This document shows, piece by piece, positions 7,580 through 14,150 of a stretch of 17,992 bases of DNA. The stretch is from an uncultured Candidatus Peregrinibacteria bacterium (GTDB lineage: Bacteria > Patescibacteriota > Gracilibacteria > Peribacterales > Peribacteraceae). Each line of letters starts with the position of its first letter. The first letter of the stretch is position 1. Made by a program: the position numbers and the translations under genes. Below the pieces are notes generated by a model, which was not told the origin of the DNA, searched no databases, and was given only the letters and a program-made list of their open reading frames with translations. The DNA lies in contig CAIJNU010000055.1 of the NCBI GenBank assembly GCA_903822115.1, positions 1 to 17,992 of the forward strand, read 5' to 3'.

Positions 7580-8620
7580 ATGATCATTGCTGTCGATTGC
7601 CGGTTTGGACACCTGCAGGTCGGTCTCGGCCGCTTCACGCGGGAGCTCGTGTCTTCCTTGCTTTCGAGAAATGATCCCTGGGAATACGTTCTCCTGATTT
7701 CAGAGGAAGGGCGCTCTTGGGTCAATGCTCTCCCCGGCCGACCGCGCTTCGAGATTGCCGGGGCGAGAGGATATTCGATGCGCGAGCAGTGGGAAATTCC
7801 ATCGCTTCTTCGAAGGATTTCCGCGGATCTCTACTTTTCTCCGCACTTCAACGTTCCGCTGCTCTGTCCGATTCCGTTCGTCGTGACCGTTCATGATCTC
7901 ATTTTGCATCGCTTTCCGAATGCGGCTCCCGTTTTCAGACAGTGGGCGTATCGCGTAATCATGCGGCACAGCATGAGAGCCGCACGGAGTATCATCGCCG
8001 TAAGTCGATTTACCGCCGGTGAGATTGCAAGGACGTACGGTGCGACCGTTGCGGCGAAAGTGGCGGTGGTGAAGGAGGGGGTGGATACCCGATTTCACTT
8101 TCGATCATTCGAAGAACAGGAGGAGACGCGTAGGAAATTCGGGATCGTTTCTCCGTACTATCTTTATGTCGGCAATGCGAAGGAGCATAAGAACGTTCAA
8201 CTTCTTATCGACGGATTTTTCCGAGCGGCTCTGACTGGCGTTGAGCTCGTGCTCGTCACGGCGGGGAGAGAGACATCATCATTGCATCTTTGTGATGGAG
8301 TTCGTTTTCTCGATTCCGTATCCGATGACGAGCTGGCCTCCCTCTACTCCGGTGCTCGTGGATTCGTCACGGCCTCACTCTACGAAGGATACTGTCTTCC
8401 CGTGTGCGAAGCCGCCGCGTGCGGTTGTCCCGTAATTGCCACGCGATGCGGGGCCATCCCCGAGGTGGCGCCGAAGGAAGCACTCCTAATCGACCCTACG
8501 GTTGAGTCGTTCTCACAGGCGTTGCGATCACCCCCAGGACGCACGCAGGTTGAATCGCCGTTGAGGTGGCAGGACACAGCGGAAACCGTCTCGAAAATTC
8601 TGGCGGCTGCGCTCCCGTGA
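7580..8620 (+). CDS. Glycosyltransferase family 4 protein
   Basis: A 346-residue GT-B enzyme, likely adding a sugar to a cell-surface glycan or lipid-linked intermediate at the inner membrane face. Seen: N-terminal MIIAVDCRFGHLQVGLGRFT (glycine-rich acceptor-domain loop), FVVTVHDLILHRFP, AARSIIAVSRFTAGEI, the interdomain switch YYLYVGNAKEHKNVQLLIDG, and the donor-site EX7E motif EGYCLPVCE within LYEGYCLPVCEAAACGCPV, then GAIPEV. The start at 7580 was chosen because MIIAVDCR is the usual beginning and it sits just after the divergent promoter; the frame is open far upstream but that part overlaps prmC. It resembles the other GT4 in this window in overall plan but keeps the canonical second Glu. 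Donor and acceptor are unknown. Confidence 0.9.
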   Translation: MIIAVDCRFGHLQVGLGRFTRELVSSLLSRNDPWEYVLLISEEGRSWVNALPGRPRFEIAGARGYSMREQWEIPSLLRRISADLYFSPHFNVPLLCPIPFVVTVHDLILHRFPNAAPVFRQWAYRVIMRHSMRAARSIIAVSRFTAGEIARTYGATVAAKVAVVKEGVDTRFHFRSFEEQEETRRKFGIVSPYYLYVGNAKEHKNVQLLIDGFFRAALTGVELVLVTAGRETSSLHLCDGVRFLDSVSDDELASLYSGARGFVTASLYEGYCLPVCEAAACGCPVIATRCGAIPEVAPKEALLIDPTVESFSQALRSPPGRTQVESPLRWQDTAETVSKILAAALP

Positions 8621-8625
8621 AACGC

Positions 8626-8631
8626 TATACT
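8626..8631 (+). promoter_or_regulatory. -10 element of DciA-like gene, predicted leaderless
   Basis: TATACT (5 of 6 match to TATAAT) followed by exactly 6 nt and the ATG at 8638, within the 17-bp gap after the glycosyltransferase. Confidence 0.55.
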
Positions 8632-8637
8632 GCACAC

Positions 8638-8934
8638 ATGGATTCACTGCGTTCCATCCTCCCGAAAGTTCTGCGCAAGCGGGGGCTTGAAGGTCCAGCC
8701 ATGGCCGGCCTCGTTATCTTCCGCGCGCAGGAGTGGATCGAACTCGCCATGCCCGAGCATCGGGGTGCAATCACCGCAAAGACGCTCAGCCACGGGACGT
8801 TGGAAATTTCTTGCGCCAACAGCATTGTTGCGCAGGAGTGCAGATTCCTCTTGCCTCAGTTGTTGGATTTTTTGCGACGTGAATGCCCGGATACGAGCAT
8901 CGCGGAAGCCCGAATCACTCGCGGAGGCAAATGA
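8638..8934 (+). CDS. DciA-like (DUF721) protein
   Basis: A 98-residue protein with the plan of the DciA/DUF721 family: a short basic N-terminal helix (SILPKVLRKRGLEGP), a middle segment with the conserved Trp (FRAQEWIELAMPEHRGAITAKT, a variant of the family W-x-x-x-v-G core), then LSHGTLEISCANSIVAQE and a final helix (CRFLLPQLLDFLRR). In bacteria lacking DnaC/DnaI, DciA helps load the replicative helicase DnaB (established knowledge); here that role is inferred. Start chosen at 8638 from the TATACT 6 nt upstream; the frame is open 24 codons further but overlaps the preceding gene. It is followed by rpsP. Family assignment rests on pattern only, so moderate confidence. Confidence 0.7.
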   Translation: MDSLRSILPKVLRKRGLEGPAMAGLVIFRAQEWIELAMPEHRGAITAKTLSHGTLEISCANSIVAQECRFLLPQLLDFLRRECPDTSIAEARITRGGK

Positions 8935-8943
8935 CAAATGGCC

Positions 8944-8972
8944 TTGCGCGCTTTTCTTGGCTTCCGTACACT
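8944..8972 (+). promoter_or_regulatory. Promoter of rpsP-khpA operon
   Basis: TTGCGC (8944-8949) and TACACT (8967-8972) with 17-bp spacing, starting 9 bp after the previous stop. The start codon lies 11 nt after the -10, giving a leader of about 5 nt. This is the best two-box promoter in the core region. Confidence 0.55.
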
Positions 8973-8983
8973 CCAAGCCCGCT

Positions 8984-9334
8984 ATGTTGAAAATTCGTCT
9001 CCAGAGAACCGGCCGTGAAAATGTCCCCACATACCGCATTGTGGTGGCGGAGAAGTCCGATCCGGTGAAGGGCAAAATCCAGGAAATTGTGGGACATTAC
9101 CTCCCAGCCCGGGATCCAGCAGTATTTGAGTTCAATGAAGAGCGCATTGCGTTCTGGGTCAGCCGTGGAGCCATGCCGAGCGAGACGCTCGCGCGATTGC
9201 TCCGCAGGGCCGGGATGAAGGGAATGGAGAAATTCATTACGCGCTACACGAAGCAGAAGCCGAAGAAGGAGGTCGTTGAAGCCCCTGCAGCAGCCGCTCC
9301 CAAAACGGGTGACAGCGAGCCGAAGGCGGCGTAA
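8984..9334 (+). CDS. rpsP: 30S ribosomal protein S16
   Basis: Small-subunit protein that binds 16S rRNA and helps assembly of the 5' domain. The protein has 116 residues. Seen: the universal start MLKIRLQRTGRENVPTYRIV, VAEKSDPVKGKIQEIVGHYLP, and the FNEERIAFWVSRGAMPSETLARLL segment, all typical of bS16. The last 25 residues (Ala/Pro/Lys-rich, ending PKTGDSEPKAA) are a low-complexity tail, common in this family. The reading frame is open about 100 codons upstream, but conservation fixes the start at 8984. khpA follows after 11 bp, forming the classical rpsP-khpA pair. Confidence 0.96.
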   Translation: MLKIRLQRTGRENVPTYRIVVAEKSDPVKGKIQEIVGHYLPARDPAVFEFNEERIAFWVSRGAMPSETLARLLRRAGMKGMEKFITRYTKQKPKKEVVEAPAAAAPKTGDSEPKAA

Positions 9335-9345
9335 GCTGACTGCGC

Positions 9346-9615
9346 ATGACAACGACTCAACAAGATGTGCCGGGACACCTCTTCCTGCGCTACGTTCTCG
9401 AATCTCTCGTCGAAGATCACGATCAGCTCGTCGTTGAACCGACGATCGATGAACTCGGCGTTCTGCTCACGGTGAGCGTCAGCGATCGTGATATGGGAAA
9501 GCTCATTGGGAAGAATGGACAGACGGTCAAGGCTCTGCGCACACTGCTTCGCATAATCGGTGGGGCGAAGTCCCAGCGCATCAATATGAAAATCCTTGAA
9601 CCCCAGAAGTCCTAA
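9346..9615 (+). CDS. khpA: KhpA, KH-domain RNA-binding protein
   Basis: An 89-residue protein consisting of one KH domain. Seen: FLRYVLESLVEDHDQLVVEP, then LTVSVSDRDMGKLIGKNGQT with the RNA-binding GxxG loop as GKNG at residues 55-58, then VKALRTLLRIIGG. KhpA is a small RNA chaperone that pairs with KhpB in Gram-positive bacteria (established knowledge). It sits 11 bp after rpsP, the conserved position. In many bacteria rimM and trmD come next; here the following gene is a small membrane protein instead, and then the mobile element. No Shine-Dalgarno is visible, so translation may be coupled to rpsP. Confidence 0.93.
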   Translation: MTTTQQDVPGHLFLRYVLESLVEDHDQLVVEPTIDELGVLLTVSVSDRDMGKLIGKNGQTVKALRTLLRIIGGAKSQRINMKILEPQKS

Positions 9616-9626
9616 CCCCCCTCCAC

Positions 9627-9947
9627 ATGCTTCGCAATCTTCTAGAGAATGGTACCCCCCTCGACATCTTTGCGACATTCATCGCGCTCGCATTGATCGT
9701 CGCATCGTTCCTCTGTCTCGTGTTCATAATCGTGGGGGGCATTTCGTTCATCCTTTCCGCGGGGAATGAAGAGAAGATCAAGAAAGCGGTGAACACCATT
9801 CGCTTCTCCATTATCGGACTTGTCGTCACGTTCATCGCATTCTTTGCGGTCTCATGGATCTCCCGCCTCCTCGATATTCCGTTCCAGCTCAACTTTTCCA
9901 CAATTGCGAATTTGATGCAGGAGATATTCGGAGCGCTGCGTCAGTGA
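9627..9947 (+). CDS. Small two-helix membrane protein, VirB2/TrbC pilin-like
   Basis: A 106-residue protein with an N-terminal amphipathic part and two long hydrophobic helices (about 17-44 and 60-80) separated by a polar loop SAGNEEKIKKAVNTIRFS. The pattern GGISFILSAGNEEKIKKA followed by a second helix IIGLVVTFIAFFAV is widespread in CPR bacteria and is often annotated as VirB2/TrbC-like pilin (known from family resemblance, not proven function). No cleavable signal peptide is obvious. It follows khpA by 11 bp and is probably in the rpsP transcript. It is the last clearly chromosomal gene before the mobile element; 124 bp without a recognisable gene follow. Function could be membrane scaffold, pilin or secretion component. 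Confidence 0.7.
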   Translation: MLRNLLENGTPLDIFATFIALALIVASFLCLVFIIVGGISFILSAGNEEKIKKAVNTIRFSIIGLVVTFIAFFAVSWISRLLDIPFQLNFSTIANLMQEIFGALRQ

Positions 9948-10071
9948 AGATTGGTGAACCAGGACGGAATGGTTACTTCGTATTCACGTTCCAGATGCCC
10001 CTTGCCTTTCGCAGTTGCAACAGAAGAGGCTATCGCCTTTCGAAGGAGAACTACGCCCTGCGCGTTGCGAC

Positions 10072-10323
10072 TCAGGAGGCGTGAGTCTCGTTCTCTCCCG
10101 TGTACTCCACGGGTATCGAATCGAAGTGCCCGAAACTGCTGAGAAGCGGATAGATGGCCTCGCGGTAATCCGCGAACTTCCGCTCCTCGCAGCTTGTCGC
10201 CATCAGCACGAGCTCCTTCCGCTTGCGACGTTTGCTTGATGGAAGGGGCTCCCGGGGTGCCAATGGCGGCGTGGTGGCATCCATATCAAAAGGGCATCTT
10301 TGGATTCGTGGCTTCCTCTCCAT
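10072..10323 (-). CDS. Small basic hypothetical protein of the element
   Basis: An 83-residue protein I do not recognise. It overlaps the 3' end of the helicase gene by 38 bp in another frame. Visible: a proline-rich N-terminal half (TTPPLAPREPLP), a strongly basic patch (SSKRRKRKELVLMATS, residues 29-44), and an acidic/aromatic C-terminus (YREAIYPLLSSFGHFDSIPVEY). The basic patch would suit DNA binding, as in excisionase or helicase accessory proteins, but no motif proves this. The start is uncertain: ATG 10323 has a GGAGG-like sequence on the minus strand about 17 nt upstream, too far for ordinary use. It is the last gene of the leftward replication operon. Confidence 0.45.
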   Translation of the reverse strand: MERKPRIQRCPFDMDATTPPLAPREPLPSSKRRKRKELVLMATSCEERKFADYREAIYPLLSSFGHFDSIPVEYTGENETHAS

Positions 10324-11737
10324 CTTTTTGGGGGCTATCACCTCCAAAGGAGGCCACAGTTTTGCGTACGTCAGCTTTGGCTCCTCTAGCGCTTTCGATG
10401 CTCCAAACCCAACGACCGTCTTTTCCAAACCCCTGTCTCTGTGGCTTGATCCCAAGCCGTTCCTTGGCACGTTTCAGCGTGCGTGGCGCTACGCCAGCGT
10501 CACGGGCATCTTTTTCTATGTCGATTGCAGGGCGTGCCCCCTCCGCGAGGACATCCAAGAGGAAGTTTTCCGCCTCATCTACTGCCGTTTCACTCTTGCC
10601 CCCCGCAGGTTCCAACAGCGCGTCCGCCGTGACATCGACCTCTCCGACCCATGCGAACCTCCCGTCGATGATCTGAAACGCCATGGAGCGCGGGAGCGGC
10701 GCAAGGTTGTTCTTGACGCATGCCATGATGCGCTGACACGGATTCCCTGGATGTACTCCCACGATATGTGCAGTCCGCGCCGCAGCGGTGTACGCGATGG
10801 AGCCCTGCCCCCGGAAGATAGCTTTGTCGCGTGCTGACTTCGTGAGGTGGCGGATGCACAGGATGGCGACGTGGTAGCGCTCGGCCAGGCGTGCCAAGGG
10901 GGTGAGGACGGCGCGCAGGGCGGCATCGCGGTGCGTGTCCAATGCCGTGCCGAGGTAGGCGTTCAGCGGGTCAACAATGAGGAGCGCATAGCCCCCTTCC
11001 TTCAGTACCGCTTCGACGGCGAAAAGGTCTTTTTCGATGGAAATGTGCCGCTCCTCCCCCTTCCCGTTCCGGATGCCCGTGAGGACGCGAACACGCGACA
11101 CATCGGCTCCCATGTCTTCCATGCGCGGGCGGATCGTATCCGCGAGTCCATCCTCTGCCGTCAGGAGAAGCATCTTCTCGGGTTTGCGTCCGCCCGGCGC
11201 TTCGCCGGGGAGGGGGGTCGCCGTCGTCACGGCGCTTCCAATGCCTAGGCATAGCCATGTCTTCCCGTCCCCGGGATTCCCATCGATCATGGTGAGCTTG
11301 CCTCGCGCCACCCGTCCCAGCCAAAGCCACGACACGTTCTCACGTTTGACATCTTCTAAATGCACGACGACGGGAGTGCCCGGCGGAGACATCGTCGCCT
11401 CTAGTATTGCGGTGGGAGAATATTTCGCTGCACTCTTCGCTATCTGCGCAATTTCCCCTTCGGGGAGAGGAGGATTGCAACTGCTATTATTGAACGCGCT
11501 CAACATTCCTTGGATCGTTTGTTCTTCAAGACCCCGCCTGCGGAGCGTACCTGCGAGACTCATCACTGTGATGTTGCGTGCCCCTTCGGAGATGGCCAGT
11601 GGGACAACCGCAGTTCCTTCATGCACCCTGTTTGTCATCCTCCGCACCATTTCCTCGCCGAACTTCTGAACGAGGGAAATGTCCATCATGCGCGGAGGAG
11701 CGGGATCGCCTTTGGATCGTGTCATCGTGGGTTCCAT
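10286..11737 (-). CDS. RepA-like AAA helicase with PriCT-1 domain
   Basis: A 483-residue replication ATPase. Domain order: a PriCT-1-like helical region (about 50-103) with EGARNITVMSLAGTLRRRG and NPPLPEGEIAQIAKS, as found after primase domains. Then comes a RecA-fold ATPase of the RepA/KaiC-like AAA_25 type with Walker A GNPGDGKT (153-160), Walker B ALLIVDP (251-257), and the motifs AILCIRHLTKS and GQGSIAYTAAARTAH. A C-terminal winged-helix-like segment follows (DEAENFLLDVLAEG to GRWVWSI). It probably unwinds the element's origin. In many elements primase and helicase are one polypeptide; here the primase is the separate upstream gene. Start: ATG 11737 preferred (31 bp after the primase stop, CATTAT 5 nt upstream); GTG 11779, overlapping the primase by 11 bp, is the alternative and adds a hydrophobic 14-residue leader. 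Confidence 0.88.
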   Translation of the reverse strand: MEPTMTRSKGDPAPPRMMDISLVQKFGEEMVRRMTNRVHEGTAVVPLAISEGARNITVMSLAGTLRRRGLEEQTIQGMLSAFNNSSCNPPLPEGEIAQIAKSAAKYSPTAILEATMSPPGTPVVVHLEDVKRENVSWLWLGRVARGKLTMIDGNPGDGKTWLCLGIGSAVTTATPLPGEAPGGRKPEKMLLLTAEDGLADTIRPRMEDMGADVSRVRVLTGIRNGKGEERHISIEKDLFAVEAVLKEGGYALLIVDPLNAYLGTALDTHRDAALRAVLTPLARLAERYHVAILCIRHLTKSARDKAIFRGQGSIAYTAAARTAHIVGVHPGNPCQRIMACVKNNLAPLPRSMAFQIIDGRFAWVGEVDVTADALLEPAGGKSETAVDEAENFLLDVLAEGARPAIDIEKDARDAGVAPRTLKRAKERLGIKPQRQGFGKDGRWVWSIESARGAKADVRKTVASFGGDSPQKDGEEATNPKMPF

Positions 11738-11768
11738 GAGAAATAATGAAAGGAGATAAAAGCGGCGC

Positions 11769-12365
11769 TCATTGCGCACAGAGGATTTCGACTTTGACGT
11801 GCCCGCCGTTCTTGTTGTTGAAGCTCCCAGGCAAGCGGAAGAGCTTCCCGACGTTCACGCAGCTCCAATCGGGTATGAGTTTCGTGTGCTTCTCAAACTC
11901 CCCCAGGATGAACTTCATGCCGTGCTTCCAGTGCTCCGGGGAGTATACGGGGGCAGGGTCGCCGATGTACCAAATGTGGATGCCGTTGCCGGAGAAAACG
12001 ATATAGCTCCATTCGCAGAGGAAGGCGTGGTCGGCGAGCGCTCCCGCGCACCAGCGTCCCAAGTCCTTGATCTCATCGTCAGAGATTTCCTTCCCTTCTT
12101 TCTTCCACAGTTCCCGCACGTCTATGTCGATGGGAAAGTAGTTCTTCTTCTTTACACCCACGTCCCCCACACGCACGAGCCCTAAGGCGACGGGAACGCC
12201 ACCGAGGATATAGAGGTCACGGTTTTCGTTTGCCTGCACGTAGGATGGATAGGTTTCGTGCGTTAGCGCACAGTCGACGCGGTCGACGCCGCCTGCGAGA
12301 AGTTGATAGCCAGGGATGATTAGTCTCCTGATCAGTTCCACGTAGGGGTCTGAGGGGGTCTGCAT
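11769..12365 (-). CDS. PrimPol-type (archaeo-eukaryotic) primase
   Basis: A 198-residue protein with the motif set of the archaeo-eukaryotic primase superfamily. Motif I is the metal-binding pair in FPIDIDV (Asp80, Asp82). Motif II is FSGNGIHIWY with His130. Motif III is Asp166 in LIPDWSC, followed by the characteristic LFRLPGSFNNKNG block (Arg177). It would make RNA/DNA primers for element replication. It stands alone, with its helicase and PriCT-1 partner encoded by the next gene, so together they equal the usual fused primase-helicase. It lies 21 bp after the DUF5659-like gene in the same operon. The N-terminal cysteine/histidine residues do not form a clear zinc finger. Assignment rests on motifs seen here. 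Confidence 0.8.
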   Translation of the reverse strand: MQTPSDPYVELIRRLIIPGYQLLAGGVDRVDCALTHETYPSYVQANENRDLYILGGVPVALGLVRVGDVGVKKKNYFPIDIDVRELWKKEGKEISDDEIKDLGRWCAGALADHAFLCEWSYIVFSGNGIHIWYIGDPAPVYSPEHWKHGMKFILGEFEKHTKLIPDWSCVNVGKLFRLPGSFNNKNGGHVKVEILCAQ

Positions 12366-12386
12366 ACTGCATGGGTAAAGAAAGGT

Positions 12387-12704
12387 TCAATTGGTTACTG
12401 TCGAGTTATTGGGTTGGTAGTCGTAAAGGATGTGCTTTGCCTTCCGCAGTGAAGCAAGAAGGGATTGAGCAGGACAAAGGAGGGTGTCCCGCCAGTACTG
12501 ATCGACGGCCGTTCTAAGGTGATCGGTATCATCGAATACGAACGCAGTCCGCGATTGGGAGCGATCTACATCCAACAGATGACACTTCTCATTCAGGAGA
12601 GTTGCTGCGAGGGAGAGGTCGTGGGTTCGGAATTCCTGCATACGAATTTCGGAATACAAAAACGCCCCCCCGGAAGTGGTGAGGCTGGCATCATTGTCCT
12701 TCAT
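12387..12704 (-). CDS. DUF5659-like small protein
   Basis: 105 residues from ATG 12704. The core EFRTHDLSLAATLLNEKCHL and the following DRSQSRTAFVFDDTDHL match the pattern of the DUF5659 family: a T-x-D-L-x-L-A-A start, a central beta strand with FVF, and a final ...LRKAKHILYD helix. Such proteins are often encoded next to replication helicases of small mobile elements; their biochemical role is unknown. The first 21 residues are not part of the family core, so a start at ATG 12641 (84 residues) is possible. I favour 12704 because a short upstream ORF ends on it in an ATGA overlap. First gene of the leftward replication operon. Confidence 0.65.
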   Translation of the reverse strand: MKDNDASLTTSGGAFLYSEIRMQEFRTHDLSLAATLLNEKCHLLDVDRSQSRTAFVFDDTDHLRTAVDQYWRDTLLCPAQSLLASLRKAKHILYDYQPNNSTVTN

Positions 12705-12736
12705 CGAAATTCGCTGTCTAGGAAGCGGACTAACAC
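12701..12736 (-). CDS. Possible 11-codon leader ORF, coupled to DUF5659-like gene
   Basis: GTG at 12736 opens an 11-residue ORF (MLVRFLDSEFR) whose TGA overlaps the ATG of the next gene as ATGA. A -10-like TACTAT lies exactly 6 nt upstream (12743-12748, minus strand), the same geometry as at the leaderless genes. It could be a leader peptide that delivers ribosomes to the operon. No independent evidence for translation; low confidence. Confidence 0.3.
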   Translation of the reverse strand: MLVRFLDSEFR

Positions 12737-12742
12737 ACACAG

Positions 12743-12748
12743 ATAGTA
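12743..12748 (-). promoter_or_regulatory. -10 element of replication operon
   Basis: TACTAT on the minus strand, upstream of DUF5659-like, primase and helicase genes. The plus-strand reading AGATAGTA partly resembles the operator half-sites near the XRE gene (ATAGTCT), so the repressor may also act here (inference). No clear -35. Confidence 0.4.
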
Positions 12749-12824
12749 CGCAAAATTTTCGCTAGGGCTAGACGTTAAAACAGCATTGCAAAAATCAGAC
12801 AATTTGTGGAGATATTCTTTTCGG

Positions 12825-13049
12825 TCAGGGCATCAGCTTCTTTACCGGCACGCCAAGCGCTCCGGCGATCTTCTCCATCGTATCCAACGTCGCGCTTTGT
12901 CTTCCACGTTCAATGAGGCTGATGTACGTTCTATGGAGCTTTGCCCTCGCGGCAAGCTCTTCCTGCGACAATCCCTGCTCCTCACGAACGGAGCGGACTC
13001 TCTTACCGAACTTCAAGACGAGCGGAGATTTTGGCTTGCGCGTCTGCAC
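12825..13049 (-). CDS. XRE-family (Cro/CI-like) transcriptional regulator
   Basis: 74 residues, one helix-turn-helix domain and nothing else. Seen: FGKRVRSVREEQGLSQEELA (residues 14-33), then AARAKLHRTYISLIERGRQ with the recognition helix, and TLDTMEKIAGALGVPVKKLM at the end, the standard XRE consensus. It probably represses its own promoter and the divergent SLH-protein gene, whose start is 69 bp away and separated by repeated half-sites. The start is GTG at 13049; a perfect TATAAT lies on the minus strand at 13088-13093 and a closer CATAGT at 13059-13064. It could be the maintenance or lysogeny switch of the element. Confidence 0.9.
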   Translation of the reverse strand: MQTRKPKSPLVLKFGKRVRSVREEQGLSQEELAARAKLHRTYISLIERGRQSATLDTMEKIAGALGVPVKKLMP

Positions 13050-13056
13050 AAGGAAA

Positions 13057-13098
13057 AGACTATGGCTTGCAGACTATCTCTCTACAGATTATAGTCTG
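13057..13098. promoter_or_regulatory. Operator region with three AGACTAT half-sites and divergent promoters
   Basis: AGACTAT occurs at 13057-13063 and 13071-13077, and its inverse ATAGTCT at 13091-13097. The segment 13085-13098 (CAGATTATAGTCTG) is a near-perfect 14-bp palindrome (12 of 14 positions). It contains TATAAT on the minus strand (13088-13093) and TATAGT on the plus strand (13090-13095), so a bound repressor would block both directions. The likely ligand is the adjacent XRE protein. Confidence 0.6.
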
Positions 13099-13118
13099 AG
13101 GCTGTTTCCTCCTGATTC

Positions 13119-14150
13119 GTGCGCAAGACTGCCTACATCACCGGGCTTGCCGTCTTCTGTTTCTCATTTCTAATTCAGGGTGCAGCAGCATCATATCTCG
13201 ATCCTGTTACACATGAGATGATTCATACGCCGACTACGGGTGAGATGTATGAGAATTCGGTGCAATATATCAATGACTTGAACTTTCGTATGAATACGAA
13301 TCAACGCCTTCAGAATATCGAAAACAGCCTCTCGCCAACCAACTGCTCCAATTTTCCTCATTCACATCCATCCTCACAGCCTCACACCTGTGATTGCGAT
13401 GATGGCTACATCCCGACAGCTGACAAAAAGTCTTGTGTCCCCGGTTCCGCTCCATATGCCTCCTGTTCTGTCATCCCTCATTCACATCCTTCTTCGGATC
13501 CAAGCCTTTGCGATTGTGATACTGGGTATGTCGGTAATGGATTAGCTTGTGTCCCCGGATCCGTCCAACAAACAGCTCCAACTGGCTTGCCATCCGATGT
13601 CGCTTCTAATGCTTGGTATGCAAACGCGGTATCAAGATTTGTATCTGCCGGTTATCTCCCCGGTTACCAGCCCTTCCGCCCCAATGATTTCGCAACACGG
13701 GGTGAGTTCATCGATCTCGTTGTGCGATCCGTAAATGGTAGTTCTGGTTTTTCGCTCACTTCTTCAGGGAGTTTCACTGATGTTCCGATTGGATCTGGTT
13801 ACTACGCAGCTTTTGAGGAAGCTGCACAAAAGGGATGGGTTACTGGTGCGAATGATTGCTATGGAAAGCAACCATGTCCCGCGAAACCGGATGCCCGCGT
13901 GAACCGCGCTGAAGCAGCGAAACTGATCGTCAAAGCTTTCGGCTTCGAGAAGACCGTCCATTCCCCGCAATTCGACGACAACCCCTTAGGCCAGTGGTAC
14001 ACGGACGTCATTCAGACGGCCGCCGATCACTGCATCCTCCAAGGGAACGGGGCATCCGTACGCCCTGGCGACTTCATGACACGTGCGGAGATGGTAGTTA
14101 TTATCAGTCGTGTTGCTAATAATGAGACGTATCCCAACTGCACCCCCTAG
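13119..14150 (+). CDS. Secreted protein with two Cys-rich modules and three SLH domains
   Basis: 343 residues. An N-terminal signal peptide (hydrophobic LAVFCFSFLIQGAAA, likely cleavage after Ala24) directs export. Residues 76-110 and 116-148 are two copies of a Cys-rich module, each of the form C-x(3)-PHSHPSS-x-P-x2-C-D-C-D-x-G-Y-x(n)-C-V-P-G-S, resembling EGF-like repeats. From about 157 to the end are three SLH-type repeats (SNAWYANAVSRFVSAGYLPG, FRPNDFATRGEFIDLVVRS; SFTDVPIGSGYYAAFEEAAQ; RVNRAEAAKLIVKAFG; MTRAEMVVIISRVA), which anchor proteins to the cell wall. It is likely cargo for surface attachment or cell contact (inference). Base composition is visibly more AT-rich than its neighbours. 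The start is GTG 13119, and its promoter overlaps the XRE operators. The stop overlaps the convergent gene at a shared CTAG. Confidence 0.85.
   Translation: MRKTAYITGLAVFCFSFLIQGAAASYLDPVTHEMIHTPTTGEMYENSVQYINDLNFRMNTNQRLQNIENSLSPTNCSNFPHSHPSSQPHTCDCDDGYIPTADKKSCVPGSAPYASCSVIPHSHPSSDPSLCDCDTGYVGNGLACVPGSVQQTAPTGLPSDVASNAWYANAVSRFVSAGYLPGYQPFRPNDFATRGEFIDLVVRSVNGSSGFSLTSSGSFTDVPIGSGYYAAFEEAAQKGWVTGANDCYGKQPCPAKPDARVNRAEAAKLIVKAFGFEKTVHSPQFDDNPLGQWYTDVIQTAADHCILQGNGASVRPGDFMTRAEMVVIISRVANNETYPNCTP

Noticed and set aside
9950..9975. TGGTG...CAGGA similarity to the tRNA 3' region, possible left att site
   Set aside because: Only scattered short matches with a 4-bp length difference between them, not better than chance; not a convincing att core.
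10223..10837. 204-codon plus-strand frame opposite the helicase
   Set aside because: The minus-strand helicase has Walker motifs and a C-terminal domain across this region; the plus frame has none.
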